Positions 1 through 9,431 of a stretch of DNA of 64,000 nucleotides are shown in pieces; the first letter of the stretch is position 1; every line of letters starts with the position of its first letter. The notes beneath the pieces are model-generated. The model was not told where the DNA came from. It searched no databases and worked only from the letters and a program-made list of their open reading frames with translations. The stretch comes from Desulfovibrio intestinalis (lineage in GTDB: Bacteria; Desulfobacterota; Desulfovibrionia; Desulfovibrionales; Desulfovibrionaceae). Both the position numbers and the translations under genes were made by a program. Location of the stretch: positions 62,001 to 126,000 of the forward strand of contig NZ_JACHGO010000005.1 in assembly GCF_014202345.1 (NCBI RefSeq), read 5' to 3'.

Positions 1-359
1 TGCACCGTCGTATGGACCGTATTCTTGGCCGCTCGGATGACATGTTCATCATCAAGGGCGTCAACGTTTATCCAATGCAGGTAGAGCAGGTCATCATGAC
101 CTTCCCCGAAGTGGGGCAAAGCTATCTTATTCTGCTGGAAAATGATGGCATTGGCGATGTCATGCGTGTGCAAGTTGAAGTGCGGGATGAATTCTTTGTT
201 GAAGACATGCGCGCATTGCAAAATCTGCAAAAAAGCATTGCCCAGCGGCTACGCGATGAAATCCTTATTACGCCAAAGGTTGAGCTTGTTCAGAGCAACA
301 GCCTGCCGCGTACCGAAGGCAAGGCTGTGCGACTGCAAGATCTGCGCGCTAAAAAATAG
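1..359 (+). CDS. paaK: phenylacetate-CoA ligase, C-terminal part (5' end outside window)
   Basis: The reading frame is open from the first base and codes for the last ~118 residues of an adenylate-forming CoA ligase of the PaaK type. The conserved C-terminal signature R-S-D-D-M-F-I-I-K-G-V-N-V-Y-P is near the start, and the rest fits the small mobile C-terminal domain (AMP-binding_C_2) that closes over the acyl-adenylate. Family knowledge: these enzymes make phenylacetyl-CoA or related aryl-CoA esters from acid, ATP and CoA; the substrate cannot be read from this fragment. A DUF456 gene follows after 9 nt, so the two may be co-transcribed. The ATG at 12 is internal to the gene and not its start. 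Confidence 0.88.
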   Translation, partial: HRRMDRILGRSDDMFIIKGVNVYPMQVEQVIMTFPEVGQSYLILLENDGIGDVMRVQVEVRDEFFVEDMRALQNLQKSIAQRLRDEILITPKVELVQSNSLPRTEGKAVRLQDLRAKK

Positions 360-368
360 GTCACCTAT

Positions 369-974
369 ATGGATTTTTTGCCTTTTCCCTTGGCAAGCCT
401 GCTGGCGGGCGCATTCATCACATTGCTGTGCTTTGTGCTTGTGCTCAATGTTTTTGGTCTGCCCGCCAACTGGGTAATGCTGGGGCTGGTGGCCTTATGG
501 AAAATGGCGCATCCTGCTTCAGAATCCATGAATATCTGGTTTTGGGTTATGATGGTGGGCTTGGCTCTTGTTGGTGAAGCTCTTGAGCTTGGCATGCAGA
601 TCATCAAGGCCAAGCGCTACGGGTCCAGTTCATCAGGAACTTTTGCAGGTATGATTGGGGCTATTGCTGGGGCCATTTTACTGGCGCCGCTCTTCTTTGG
701 CCTGGGGGCTCTTATAGGCGCAGTTGCTGGCGCATGGATAGGCTGCTTTATTATGGAAATGCTCAAAGGCCGCCCACTTCGTGAGTCGCTTGACGCTGCT
801 TTCGGGGCGATGGTTGGCCGTTTTTTGGGCACTGTGTGCAAATGCGGAATTGGAGGAGCCATGCTGGCTCTGGCTGCCAGCCGTATCTGGCCGAAAGCTC
901 CTGTTGAGATGCTGCCAGCAGCACCCGAAGGACCGCTTCAGCTGGTCATGGCCCTGGTGGGAGGTTTGTGCTGA
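369..974 (+). CDS. DUF456 family integral membrane protein
   Basis: A 201-residue, very hydrophobic protein with four to five likely membrane segments (about residues 8-30, 36-52, 57-78, 92-125 and 150-170). The glycine/alanine-rich helices and the G-L-P-A-N-W motif near residue 30 are typical of DUF456 proteins, whose function is unknown to me. It starts 9 nt after the CoA ligase, and the next start codon is 1 nt after its stop, so the three genes probably form one transcript. Inner-membrane location is inferred from hydropathy only. Confidence 0.75.
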   Translation: MDFLPFPLASLLAGAFITLLCFVLVLNVFGLPANWVMLGLVALWKMAHPASESMNIWFWVMMVGLALVGEALELGMQIIKAKRYGSSSSGTFAGMIGAIAGAILLAPLFFGLGALIGAVAGAWIGCFIMEMLKGRPLRESLDAAFGAMVGRFLGTVCKCGIGGAMLALAASRIWPKAPVEMLPAAPEGPLQLVMALVGGLC

Positions 975-975
975 C

Positions 976-1725
976 ATGGCTTTATTGCTTGATGGCCTTG
1001 ATGTTGTTCTGGTCAAAACACGTTTTCCTGAAAATATAGGCATGGCGGCCAGGGCTTGCGTCAATATGGGATGTTCATCCCTGCACCTCGTAGACCCCGA
1101 GCGGTGGGACAGGGAAAAAGCCCGGCCCCTCGCTACGCCCAAGGGACAAGATTTACTGGATAGCGTGAATGTCTGTGCCGATTTGTCGCAAGCTGTCGCG
1201 CCTACAGCCCTTGTTGTAGGAACCACTGCACGCGTAGGCGGGTGGCGGCAATCATTGCTGTCTCCTGGTCAGGCTGCTGAAGCAATTGCTGAAGTGTTGG
1301 CCCGTGGTGAAAGAGTCTCGCTGGTTTTTGGGCCGGAAGACAGGGGCTTGAACAATGAAGAAATCACGCATTGTCACAAGCTTGTAACCATCCCCACGGA
1401 TCCGGCGGCAAGCTCGCTTAACTTGGCTCAGGCCGTGCTGTTGCTTTTATACGAATGCGCTAATGCCGTGCGCAACTGCCAGAGAAAAGAAAAGGGGGCT
1501 TCGGGCGAAAACCGGAGTGGTGGCAAATTAGCCACAGCTGCAGAGCAAGAGCGCCTGATGGAGTCGCTGAAAGATATGTTGCTGCGGCTCGATTACTTAC
1601 ATGGCGATAACCCAGAGTATTTTCTTATGCCTTGGCGTCGTCTCTTTACCCGGGCTGAATTGAGAAGGCACGAGTACGACGCGCTGATGGGACTTTGCAG
1701 GCAGGTGCGCCACAAACTTGGCTGA
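976..1725 (+). CDS. trmJ: TrmJ-like SPOUT RNA methyltransferase
   Basis: A 249-residue SpoU/SPOUT-class methyltransferase. The N-terminal V-L-V-K-T-R-F-P-E-N-I-G-M-A-A-R-A block (residues 10-26) and the knot region F-G-P-E-D-R-G-L near residue 118, followed by I-P-T-D and S-L-N-L-A-Q-A-V, are characteristic of the TrmJ/TrmH group 1 family. E. coli TrmJ (246 residues) 2'-O-methylates nucleotide 32 of several tRNAs using S-adenosylmethionine; the tRNA substrate here is inferred. The ATG at 976 is chosen because it is preceded by GGGAGG at 959-964 and gives the family length; the frame is open upstream to 781, but that part is a shadow of the DUF456 gene. Confidence 0.85.
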   Translation: MALLLDGLDVVLVKTRFPENIGMAARACVNMGCSSLHLVDPERWDREKARPLATPKGQDLLDSVNVCADLSQAVAPTALVVGTTARVGGWRQSLLSPGQAAEAIAEVLARGERVSLVFGPEDRGLNNEEITHCHKLVTIPTDPAASSLNLAQAVLLLLYECANAVRNCQRKEKGASGENRSGGKLATAAEQERLMESLKDMLLRLDYLHGDNPEYFLMPWRRLFTRAELRRHEYDALMGLCRQVRHKLG

Positions 1726-1930
1726 TCTGCAACTTGCTGATAAATTTGAAAAGTTTGCATTTCAAAGTTGGCATTTTGCCAAAAGATGCAAATTTCGGCA
1801 AGATTCACGGTGCGTTGCGCCACGTTGCATGAACGTGCAGGATTAAAGCGTTTAGTTTTTCAATATTAAAACGCTCTAACTGACCAATTTTATATTCTAT
1901 TTTTTGTTTATTTTACTACACTTGTAGTTT

Positions 1931-1968
1931 ACCCACGATAGAGGAAATTCTTCCATCGTGGGTTTTTT
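1931..1968 (+). terminator. rho-independent terminator after trmJ-like gene
   Basis: A 9-bp perfect stem (1931-1939 with 1955-1963) with an inner GGAA/TTCC pairing, followed by a run of six T. It ends the plus-strand transcript of the first three genes. Confidence 0.85.
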
Positions 1969-2242
1969 GTATGTTTTTTTCTATCCTTTTGACTCTATTT
2001 CATATATTAAATACAGATCTCTATAATAAATTATCTCATGCCTCCGATATGGCATTAAAAGTCTACAGAATGAATGTCTGATAATGATGGCGTTCACATG
2101 AAATATTTGTTTTTGTTGTATTGATTTAGTCAATATAACAAGTCGGTTAAAAATATTTCATGAGATTACCCTGCCTTGTTTCGGGAGTTTTTTACAGTTG
2201 TAAGGAACACAAACAAACATGCAAAGGCATGAGGAGCGGCTA
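1969..2242. other. AT-rich leader region before the first chemoreceptor
   Basis: About 270 nt without a convincing gene, AT-rich compared with its neighbours. It should hold the promoter of the first chemoreceptor. A TAAA...GATAA pair at 2056-2084 recalls a flagellar sigma-28 promoter, but its spacing is 2 nt off the E. coli consensus, so I do not call it. Confidence 0.4.
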
Positions 2243-4270
2243 ATGCGTTTAACTCTGACTCATAAATATGTTGGTTCTCTTTTTGCGGCTCTTATAACCT
2301 GCTGCGTTGTCGTATTGTTTGTTTCAATATATTATATGAAGAAACCTATTGGCGAAGAGTTGAACAATAGCATCCGGCGGATGCAAAACGTGGTACAGTT
2401 GGCCAATGAACTAACTAGCAACCGCTATGCGCAAAATGCCGCCCTCATTGCTGCAGATGAAACACTCGCTCGGGCTATGGCCGATAATAATCACTCCATA
2501 GTATTCAGCCTTTCTGAAAAGGCTATGAAGATGGCCGGGTCGGACTTCATGTCTGTTACTGACGCCAAAGGAAAAGTCATTGCGCGCGGGCATGCCGAAA
2601 GCAAGTTTGGCGATAGCATTGCCAAGCAGGAGACTGTGGCCAAAGCCATGCAGGGCGTACCTGCTCAGGCTGTCGTCACGGGGCCTCTCAATCCGTTTAC
2701 CTTGCGTGCCTCACAGCCCGTGTTTTTTGAAGGTCGCCTGGTTGGCACAATTTCCATCGGTGTGTCCCTTACTACTCCGGTCTATCTGGATTGGCTGAGC
2801 AAACTTGCTGGAGCCGATGTGAGCATTTTTAAAGGCGATACACGAGTCATGACTACTATTATGACTGATGGCAAACGTGCGGCAGGCACTGTGCTGGATT
2901 CGCCACAAGTTCTCGATGCCGTGCTGGAAAAGGGTGAACTGGTATTCATACAAAATTCCATTCTTGGCGTTTCTTTTCAGTCTGCGTATTGGCCAGTAAA
3001 AGCTGCAGACGGTAAAATTGTGGGTATGTGGTTTGTAGGCTCGCCTATAGATGAATTGAAGCGGCTCGAGAACCAGGGCATTCGCATGGCTGCGGGCACG
3101 GCAGCTGCCTTGCTAGCCGTGCAGCTTTGTATTTCTGTTGTGGTAGGATTGCGCGTGAGTGCCCCAGTTCGCAAAATTACCCGGTATGCACTGGATGTTG
3201 CCGATGGTAAAAAAGATGCGACGCTTACGGTGCACAGCGCGGATGATATGGGTATGTTGGCTGACGCCCTGCGTTCTATGGAAAAGAACTTGCGGTCTCT
3301 GGTTCAGGAAGCAGGCGAAAAGGCAAAAGAAGCCGAAATACTTGGTAAAGAAGCGCAACAGGCCATGTCAGACGCGGAAGAGGCCCGATTAAAGGCGGAG
3401 CAGGCGCGGCATGACGGCATAGCCAGTGCTGCCGCGCGTATTGAAGATGTTGCTGAAAAACTCAATAGCTCTGCCACGGATATTGCCGAGCAGGTGGAAA
3501 ATACCGATGCTGCTCTAAGCCAGGCGGTGAAGCGCCTTGCTGAAACGGCTGCTGCTATGGAAGAAATGAGTTTCACAGTACTGGCTGTAGCAAAGAATGC
3601 GGGCGAGGCTGCTGATATTTCAGATGCTGCGCGTGAGAGGGCCGATACCGGGGCCCATGTTGTTTCACAGGCTGTGGCCAGCATACAGGAAGTGCAACAA
3701 CAGTCGTTGAGTCTGAAAAGCGGTATGGCAGAGCTTGATGAGCATGCCAAGGCAATTAGCCGTATTATGGCGGTTATTTCGGACATTGCGGACCAGACAA
3801 ACCTGTTGGCTCTTAACGCCGCCATTGAAGCCGCCCGCGCCGGAGATGCTGGCCGGGGATTTGCTGTGGTGGCTGATGAGGTTCGCAAACTTGCTGAAAA
3901 AACGATGGCTTCAACTACAGATGTTGGCAATGCCATTACAGCCATTCAAAAAAGCGCAGTTCAAAGTATGCAACAGGTGGATCAATCTGCGGCCAATATT
4001 TCCATCGCAACGGATTTTTCCAATAAATCTGGCCAGTCTCTTCAGGAAATTGTCAGTATGGTGGACAAGACCGCGAACGAAGTGCGCGCCATCGCTACCG
4101 CCAGTGAGCAGCAATCAGCAGTCACCACTGAAATCAGCAAATCCATCAATGACGTTAACTACATTGCCGGTAATACTTCGGAATCAATGAAGGTGGCACT
4201 GCGTGAACTTGATGAATTACGGCTTCAGACAGATCGCCTCGTGAAATTGGTGGAAACCATGAAAGATTGA
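2243..4270 (+). CDS. methyl-accepting chemotaxis protein with Cache-type sensor (copy 1)
   Basis: A 675-residue transmembrane chemoreceptor. TM1 is about residues 11-33, a periplasmic Cache-type ligand domain occupies about 35-280, TM2 about 282-304, then a HAMP linker, a long coiled coil and the MCP signalling hairpin. The hairpin tip (about 511-555, with [20 protein letters not shown]) is the CheA/CheW contact site. Start 2243 is preferred over 2219: it is preceded by GAGGAG at 2230-2235 and gives the same N-terminus and length as the paralogue downstream. There is no C-terminal CheR-binding pentapeptide. The ligand cannot be told from sequence; the frame is complete. Confidence 0.93.
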   Translation: MRLTLTHKYVGSLFAALITCCVVVLFVSIYYMKKPIGEELNNSIRRMQNVVQLANELTSNRYAQNAALIAADETLARAMADNNHSIVFSLSEKAMKMAGSDFMSVTDAKGKVIARGHAESKFGDSIAKQETVAKAMQGVPAQAVVTGPLNPFTLRASQPVFFEGRLVGTISIGVSLTTPVYLDWLSKLAGADVSIFKGDTRVMTTIMTDGKRAAGTVLDSPQVLDAVLEKGELVFIQNSILGVSFQSAYWPVKAADGKIVGMWFVGSPIDELKRLENQGIRMAAGTAAALLAVQLCISVVVGLRVSAPVRKITRYALDVADGKKDATLTVHSADDMGMLADALRSMEKNLRSLVQEAGEKAKEAEILGKEAQQAMSDAEEARLKAEQARHDGIASAAARIEDVAEKLNSSATDIAEQVENTDAALSQAVKRLAETAAAMEEMSFTVLAVAKNAGEAADISDAARERADTGAHVVSQAVASIQEVQQQSLSLKSGMAELDEHAKAISRIMAVISDIADQTNLLALNAAIEAARAGDAGRGFAVVADEVRKLAEKTMASTTDVGNAITAIQKSAVQSMQQVDQSAANISIATDFSNKSGQSLQEIVSMVDKTANEVRAIATASEQQSAVTTEISKSINDVNYIAGNTSESMKVALRELDELRLQTDRLVKLVETMKD

Positions 4271-4306
4271 TGATTTTAGATCTGCTTTGACGCACCATAT
4301 AACATG

Positions 4307-4337
4307 CGGCGGCCTGAAATTTCGGGTCGCCGTTTTT
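4307..4337 (+). terminator. terminator after chemoreceptor copy 1
   Basis: CGGCG at 4307-4311 pairs with CGCCG at 4328-4332, with further pairing inside, and is followed by five T. This makes the second chemoreceptor a separate transcription unit. Confidence 0.8.
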
Positions 4338-4870
4338 CATAACGACTATCACGCAGCAACCAATGACAAATTTTGAGTGAAATAGCTGATGATAACGATA
4401 GGAATATTTGCGTGATAGTTGAAAAAATATTTTTTTCACAACTGGGCAGATTTGGAAATTTTACGTTAACTTACCGTAATTAAAAACTTTAATTGTCGAG
4501 TAATATGGATAAGTTCTAGTTGTCGAATATAAATAAATTTGTTTGTATTTTTAATATAATGATATAATTAACTAATTTAAAAATATGACACAGTAGATTT
4601 TTCGATTATGTGAAAACTTGATTTGCATTCCAACTCTATTTGATTTTAAATTCCTACCGAAGAGCACTACATAGCATTGATTTCGATGTGTCTGGGCTTG
4701 CCTGTATGGAGGCTGGCCACAGATTATCGGAATGGGGATGAAGCAGGCATAAGGCGGGGGCCATTATGTCGGTTTCCGGCTCTGTGAGGCTGTAACCTGT
4801 CGCGTGGCAGGAGGTACATATCAATGATGGTTATCTCGCTGAAATGTAACTTTTTGTTGAAGGAGGGAGC
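4338..4870. other. long AT-rich intergenic region between the chemoreceptors
   Basis: About 530 nt with no gene I can support. The part from about 4430 to 4680 is strikingly AT-rich. The minus-strand open frame that starts in copy 2 and reaches 4724 is antisense to a real gene and is not accepted. The region presumably carries the promoter and regulatory sites of copy 2. AGGAGG at 4861-4866 is the ribosome binding site of that gene. Confidence 0.5.
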
Positions 4871-6898
4871 ATGCGCATAACGCTCACACACAAGTATGTG
4901 GGTTCGCTGTTTGGAGCGTTGATTACCTGTTGTGGAGTAGTGCTCTTTGTTTCCATCTACTTCATGAAGGTGCCGATTGAAGACGAACTGGATAAGGGCA
5001 TACGCCGTATGCAGAACGTCATCATGGAAGCCAACGAGATGACTCGCAACCGTTTTGCGCAAAGCGCGGCTCTCATCGCTGATGAAGACAATTTCGTTCG
5101 TGCCATTGCCGACAAAAATCACGAATTGTCTATGGAGCTCGGCAAGAAAGCGATGAAAATGGCTGGCTCTGATTTTATGACCATCACGGACGAGACGGGT
5201 AAAGTCATAGCACGCGGCCATTCCGACAAATACAATGACAGTGTCACCAATCAGGAAACTGTGGTCATGGCCCTTAAAGGGCAGCCAGCCGCAGCTGTGG
5301 TGGCGGGCACTGTGGTGCCCTTTACCATCAGGGCAAGCCAGCCCGTGGTGTATGAAGGGCGGGTAGTTGGCAGCATATCTATTGGCACTTCTTTGGTTGC
5401 GCCAGCCTATCTTGACTGGCTCAAGCATATGTCTGGTCTGAATGTCACCATTTTCAAGGGTGATACGCGAATCATGACCACCATCATGAAGGATGGCCAG
5501 CGCGCGGTAGGCACCAAGCTTCAATCTCCTGAAATTATTGATGCCGTACTTAATAAGGGTGAAACCTGTTTTACCCACAATACTATTTTGGGTGTTGATT
5601 ATAACTCTGCGTATTGGCCAGTTAACGACGCACACGGTCAAGCTATTGGCATGTGGTTTGTGGGTATGCCCATAGACGTGTTGCAGCAGCTTGAGCGCGA
5701 AGCCATTAATAAGGCCATTATGGTTGGCTGTGCCTTGTTGTTTGTACAGCTTACCCTTTCGGTCATTCTTGGACTTCGGATCAGTGCTCCAGTGGGTAAG
5801 ATAACCCGCTATGCCTTGGGAGTGGCTGATGGCCAGAAGAATTTGACGCTTGATGTATATAGCAAGGACGACATGGGGCAGTTGGCTGATGCTCTGCGCC
5901 ATATGGAAGAAAATTTGCGCAAACTGGTTCAGGAATCAGCCGAACAGGCCGAACAGGCCCGCCTGATGGGCGAAGAAGCTCATAAGGCAATGGAAGAGGC
6001 CAAACAGGCTCAAGCCCAGGCTGAAATAGCCAAGCGAGATGGCATGGTAAGTGCCGCCGCCCAAATTGAAGGTGTGGTTGAAAGCCTTAACTCCTCCATC
6101 AACGACATTGCCGAGCAGGTAGACAATACTGGCGGCGCGTTAAGTCATGCTGTTTCCAGACTGGCTGAAACCGCTACTGCTATGGAAGAAATGAATTCTA
6201 CCGTGCTTGAGGTGGCTAAAAATGCAGGGGGAGCGGCAGACGTTTCTGCTTCTGCCAAGCTGAAGGCTCAGGCTGGCTCCGAAGTCGTATCCAAAGCCGT
6301 AAGCGGCATACAGGAAGTACAGCGGCAATCTCTGGCGCTTAAGGGTGGCATGACGCAGCTTGACGAGCATGCCAAGGCCATCAGCCAGATTATGAGCGTC
6401 ATTTCTGATATTGCTGACCAGACCAACCTGTTGGCGCTCAACGCGGCCATTGAAGCCGCCAGAGCTGGCGATGCAGGACGAGGCTTCGCCGTGGTAGCCG
6501 ACGAAGTACGCAAGTTGGCTGAAAAAACTATGACCTCAACCATTGATGTGGGCAACGCCATTGCCTCTATTCAGCAAAGCGCTTCACAGAGTATCAATGA
6601 GGTTGACCTTGCTGTGCGCAATATCGCCACGGCAACGGATTTTTCCAACAAATCCGGTGAAGCTCTTCAGGAAATAGTGGGTATGGTGGATCAAACCGCC
6701 GACGAAGTGCGGGCTATCGCAACTGCCAGTGAGCAGCAGTCTGCCACCAGCGAGGAAATCAATAGGTCCATCGCTGACGTGAATCATATTGCCGCCACCA
6801 CGGCAGAATCCATGCAGCTGGCCATGACTGAGCTGGAAGCTCTGCGCAAGCAGGCACATAGTCTGGTGGAGCTCATAGAGCATATGAAGAGAGCATAA
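4871..6898 (+). CDS. methyl-accepting chemotaxis protein with Cache-type sensor (copy 2)
   Basis: Also exactly 675 residues, with the same order as copy 1: TM1, Cache-type sensor, TM2 at about 280-304, HAMP, coiled coil and signalling hairpin. It is similar to copy 1 along its whole length, including the first residues ([14 protein letters not shown]), so the pair arose by tandem duplication. The sensor domains have diverged more than the hairpins, for instance in the residues around [10 protein letters not shown] against [10 protein letters not shown], which suggests related but different ligands (inference). Its strong ribosome site AGGAGG is 4 nt before the ATG. Confidence 0.93.
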   Translation: MRITLTHKYVGSLFGALITCCGVVLFVSIYFMKVPIEDELDKGIRRMQNVIMEANEMTRNRFAQSAALIADEDNFVRAIADKNHELSMELGKKAMKMAGSDFMTITDETGKVIARGHSDKYNDSVTNQETVVMALKGQPAAAVVAGTVVPFTIRASQPVVYEGRVVGSISIGTSLVAPAYLDWLKHMSGLNVTIFKGDTRIMTTIMKDGQRAVGTKLQSPEIIDAVLNKGETCFTHNTILGVDYNSAYWPVNDAHGQAIGMWFVGMPIDVLQQLEREAINKAIMVGCALLFVQLTLSVILGLRISAPVGKITRYALGVADGQKNLTLDVYSKDDMGQLADALRHMEENLRKLVQESAEQAEQARLMGEEAHKAMEEAKQAQAQAEIAKRDGMVSAAAQIEGVVESLNSSINDIAEQVDNTGGALSHAVSRLAETATAMEEMNSTVLEVAKNAGGAADVSASAKLKAQAGSEVVSKAVSGIQEVQRQSLALKGGMTQLDEHAKAISQIMSVISDIADQTNLLALNAAIEAARAGDAGRGFAVVADEVRKLAEKTMTSTIDVGNAIASIQQSASQSINEVDLAVRNIATATDFSNKSGEALQEIVGMVDQTADEVRAIATASEQQSATSEEINRSIADVNHIAATTAESMQLAMTELEALRKQAHSLVELIEHMKRA

Positions 6899-6919
6899 AC
6901 TCAATACCCAAGTTGAACA

Positions 6920-6953
6920 AAAAGCCCTCTCGACTGTGTCGGGAGGGCTTTTC
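6920..6953 (+). terminator. terminator after chemoreceptor copy 2
   Basis: An 11-bp stem (6924-6934 with 6938-6948, one G-T pair) flanked by AAAA on the left and TTTT on the right, a standard intrinsic terminator for the chemoreceptor. Confidence 0.88.
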
Positions 6954-7040
6954 AATTCAAGTAACTGGAAGAGGCGCGGTCTTTGCTCGCAAGCCAGTAG
7001 GGCCTAAAGGGCATTTGCTAAAGCACTGTGTGCCCTGCAC

Positions 7041-7161
7041 AGGCAGAATGCCTGGATTTAGAGCATGTTAACTTAAAAAACTTAAAGCTCTAATGCTGCA
7101 CAAGAGTGCAGCACGCCGCAACACTGTGCGGATTACGCCGAAAATTGCGTTTTTCAGCGTA
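7041..7161. repeat. cluster of short palindromes between convergent genes
   Basis: A row of independent hairpins: AGGCA/TGCCT at 7041-7053, TTAGAGC/GCTCTAA at 7058-7093, an 8-bp perfect stem with AAGA loop at 7094-7113, CCGCA/TGCGG at about 7116-7130, and a TACGC-GAAAA stem at 7134-7161. None has a clear T run on either strand, so they are not typical terminators. They sit between the converging chemoreceptor and ychF and resemble REP-like spacer repeats. Confidence 0.5.
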
Positions 7162-7185
7162 ATGATAACTCAGAGTTGACCTGTT

Positions 7186-8289
7186 CTAGACGTTGAACAA
7201 GAAGTGTACGACGTCTCCGTCTTTGACCACATATTCCTTGCCTTCAACGCGCAACACTCCGCTGGCACGACATGCAGCTTCATTCTCGTGGCTCATATAG
7301 TCATTATAGGAGATGACTTCGGCACGAATGAATCCACGTTCAAAGTCGGTGTGAATAACTCCGGCTGCCTGAGGGGCCTTCCAGCCAACGTGGATGGTCC
7401 AGGCGCGCACTTCCTGGGGGCCTACCGTAAAGTAGCTGCACAAACCAAGAGTTTCGTAGCCAGTGCGGATGATGCGCACAAGGCCGCTTTCGTCAATACC
7501 GTAGGAAGACAGCATTTCTGCCTGCTCCGCATCGGAGAGGCCTTGCAATTCTTCTTCAAGTTTGGCGCAAATACAGGCAAAGCCCGCATGGCGTTCAGCG
7601 GCGAATGCTTTAAGTGTTTCTACAAACGCATTGCCATCGGCCACAGCAGTTTCATCCACGTTGGCACAATAAATAACGGGCTTGGCTGTCAGCAGGCCCA
7701 GTTCGCGCCAGGAAGTCATAAAGGCTTCGTTGCTGTCGGGCAGAGAAAAATTGCGTGCAGCGTTGCCGTCATTCAGATGGGCCAGCAGGGTCTGCATGAT
7801 TTCTGCCGTCGCCTTGGCATCCTTGTTGGTCTTGGCCATCTTTTGCAGGCGTTCCAAGCGTTTTTCAACGCTTTGCAGGTCTGACAGCAAAAGTTCGGTT
7901 TCGATGGTGTCTACATCGCGCAGGGGATCAACGTTGCCGTCCACATGAGTGATGTTTTCATCTTCAAAACAGCGCACCACATGCACAATGGCCGCACATT
8001 CGCGAATGTTGCCCAAAAACTGGTTGCCAAGTCCTTCGCCTTTGCTGGCGCCTCTGACAAGCCCGGCAATATCAATAAAATCCACGCTGGCATTGATGGT
8101 TTTTTGCGGTTTGGCCTTGTTGGTCAAGTCCTGCAAGCGCTTGTCGGGTACTGCTACCGTAGCCTTGTTGGGCTCGATGGTGCAGAACGGATAGTTGGCG
8201 GCCTGGGCGTTTTGGGCCTTGGTAAGGGCATTGAAAAGGGTGGACTTGCCCACGTTGGGCAGACCGACGATACCTATGCTAAGGGCCAT
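7186..8289 (-). CDS. ychF: redox-regulated ATPase YchF
   Basis: A 367-residue P-loop protein of the Obg-like YchF/OLA1 family. The N-terminus has G-L-P-N-V-G-K-S-T (residues 8-16, Walker A) and D-I-A-G-L-V at about 72 (Walker B/G3). The G4 position reads N-V-D-E rather than N-K-x-D, which is the known reason YchF prefers ATP to GTP. A helical insert follows and the C-terminus is a TGS domain. It binds ribosomes and affects translation under stress (family knowledge). AGGAG precedes the ATG. It faces the chemoreceptors and is separated from the next minus-strand operon by hairpins at 8343-8414. Confidence 0.96.
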   Translation of the reverse strand: MALSIGIVGLPNVGKSTLFNALTKAQNAQAANYPFCTIEPNKATVAVPDKRLQDLTNKAKPQKTINASVDFIDIAGLVRGASKGEGLGNQFLGNIRECAAIVHVVRCFEDENITHVDGNVDPLRDVDTIETELLLSDLQSVEKRLERLQKMAKTNKDAKATAEIMQTLLAHLNDGNAARNFSLPDSNEAFMTSWRELGLLTAKPVIYCANVDETAVADGNAFVETLKAFAAERHAGFACICAKLEEELQGLSDAEQAEMLSSYGIDESGLVRIIRTGYETLGLCSYFTVGPQEVRAWTIHVGWKAPQAAGVIHTDFERGFIRAEVISYNDYMSHENEAACRASGVLRVEGKEYVVKDGDVVHFLFNV

Positions 8290-8342
8290 GCTTTCTCCTG
8301 AATTGCGGCAAGCGCTCTTGCATTGAAAGGAATAACGAAGCC

Positions 8343-8414
8343 GCGCGGGCTGTTAGAGACCCGCGCAGCGAAATATTAAGGCTTGAAAGCCCGGCAGCGT
8401 GTACCAAGCCGGGC
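8343..8414 (-). terminator. two hairpins between the FlgO-like operon and ychF
   Basis: GCGCGGG/CCCGCGC at about 8343-8366 and GCCCGGC/GCCGGGC at 8389-8414. Read on the minus strand the second stem is followed only by TTTC, so it is a weak intrinsic terminator at best; it lies at the right place to end the three-gene operon. Confidence 0.4.
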
Positions 8415-8451
8415 CTGTTATAGACAGAAAGTGTAGCGGAAGCAAGAAAAC

Positions 8452-9066
8452 TTACTGCAATCGAGTGTTCACAGTAGGAGTGACTCCTCCCTTGCCGCCG
8501 GGGGACGGATCACGCAGGAGCGGCAAAAGATCATCGGTAATGGGCACTGTTCCCGAGCCCATAGCCAGAACTTCATTGCTGGTGGTGTGTATCAGCCGGA
8601 TGTTGAACCGTACCTGTTCGCCACTGACAACATAGGTGCCAGCCATAATTGCCTGACTGGTTCCCACTCTGCTGGCCAGACGGTTAACGTCGCGGGTGAG
8701 AATAAATTCACCCTTTTTTCTGTCAAAATAGATGTCACGGCCCTTGCGCAATTCCTGAAAACGATAGCCGGCATTGATGAGCCAGCGCGATACTTCTTCC
8801 ATCATCTGCCGCGCCAGGGGCGAAGCTTCATTCAGATCGTTAAGATTGGCAGGGGTGGTGCCCATAATCATTATATTGGCGCGAGCCACAGCCTGTTGTT
8901 CTTTTTTACTTACCTGTGGGTCAGTTCCGGCGTAGCGCATCATTAACTGCTCGTCCAGCTGGCGGGCTATTCTTGTGGCCGCAGTAGGCACGTTGCCAGC
9001 GGCTGCGGCAGTGAGTGGCAAAAGCAGTGCCACCAGAACGAGAAGAACGGTAATAAAACGGCTCAT
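8452..9066 (-). CDS. exported FlgO-domain protein (operon gene 3)
   Basis: A 204-residue protein with a clear Sec signal peptide (residues 1-24, ending A-A-A-A-G). The body matches the FlgO domain: an N-terminal helix with Q-L-D-E-Q-L-M-M-R, S-P-L-A-R-Q-M-M-E-E-V, then a beta-rich part with A-G-T-Y-V-V and R-L-I-H-T-T-S-N-E-V-L-A-M-G. In Vibrio, FlgO is an outer-membrane protein needed for stable flagella; here there are no flagellar genes nearby, so the role is open. The ATG at 9066 is preferred to the TTG at 9078 because GAGG lies 6 nt upstream and the signal peptide then starts correctly. Its start is 8 nt after the stop of the previous gene. Confidence 0.75.
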   Translation of the reverse strand: MSRFITVLLVLVALLLPLTAAAAGNVPTAATRIARQLDEQLMMRYAGTDPQVSKKEQQAVARANIMIMGTTPANLNDLNEASPLARQMMEEVSRWLINAGYRFQELRKGRDIYFDRKKGEFILTRDVNRLASRVGTSQAIMAGTYVVSGEQVRFNIRLIHTTSNEVLAMGSGTVPITDDLLPLLRDPSPGGKGGVTPTVNTRLQ

Positions 9067-9074
9067 GATGGTCC

Positions 9075-9431
9075 TCAACGCATGGTGCGCAGCAAAAGTT
9101 CAATGCCGCCCATTTCTTTTTCAATAACAGCCAGCTCCTCGGCAGAGCGGCAAGTGGAAAGAGCCTGAGCATAAGACTGGCGGGCCAGTTCGTAACGCCC
9201 CTGATCGCGGTACGCGCGGGCCTGTTTCAAATATTTCGCGCTGATATCCGGCCCTTGATTGGTCGATTTGGCCGTGCGCGTAGCTTGGGTTGGCGCACCG
9301 TCATACGAAGAAATATTCTGGGCAGTGGCCCGCAGTCCGTGTGAGCTTAAAGTCAGGGCAGGCCCTGCTGCCAAAGCAAGAAAAACAATTACTGTAAAGC
9401 GTAGGGTAGAGCACATGACTGCATCCGGCAT
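9075..9431 (-). CDS. small exported protein with one TPR-like helix pair (operon gene 2)
   Basis: 118 residues from the ATG at 9431, or 113 from a second ATG at 9416 that gives a more standard signal peptide (M-C-S-T-L-R-F-T-V-I-V-F-L-A-L). The C-terminal half contains Y-L-K-Q-A-R-A-Y-R-D-Q-G-R-Y-E-L-A-R-Q-S, one typical tetratricopeptide motif. The start overlaps the stop of the upstream lipoprotein gene (TAATG), so translation is probably coupled. Likely periplasmic; it may bind one of the two FlgO-like partners encoded on either side (inference). Confidence 0.65.
   Translation of the reverse strand: MPDAVMCSTLRFTVIVFLALAAGPALTLSSHGLRATAQNISSYDGAPTQATRTAKSTNQGPDISAKYLKQARAYRDQGRYELARQSYAQALSTCRSAEELAVIEKEMGGIELLLRTMR

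Noticed and set aside
2056-2084. sigma-28-like promoter before chemoreceptor copy 1
   Set aside because: TAAA and GATAA elements are there, but the spacing is 2 nt off the consensus I know and no similar site was found before copy 2.
4724-5902. 392-codon open frame on the minus strand
   Set aside because: Antisense to chemoreceptor copy 2 and its leader, with no ribosome site and no protein-like composition.
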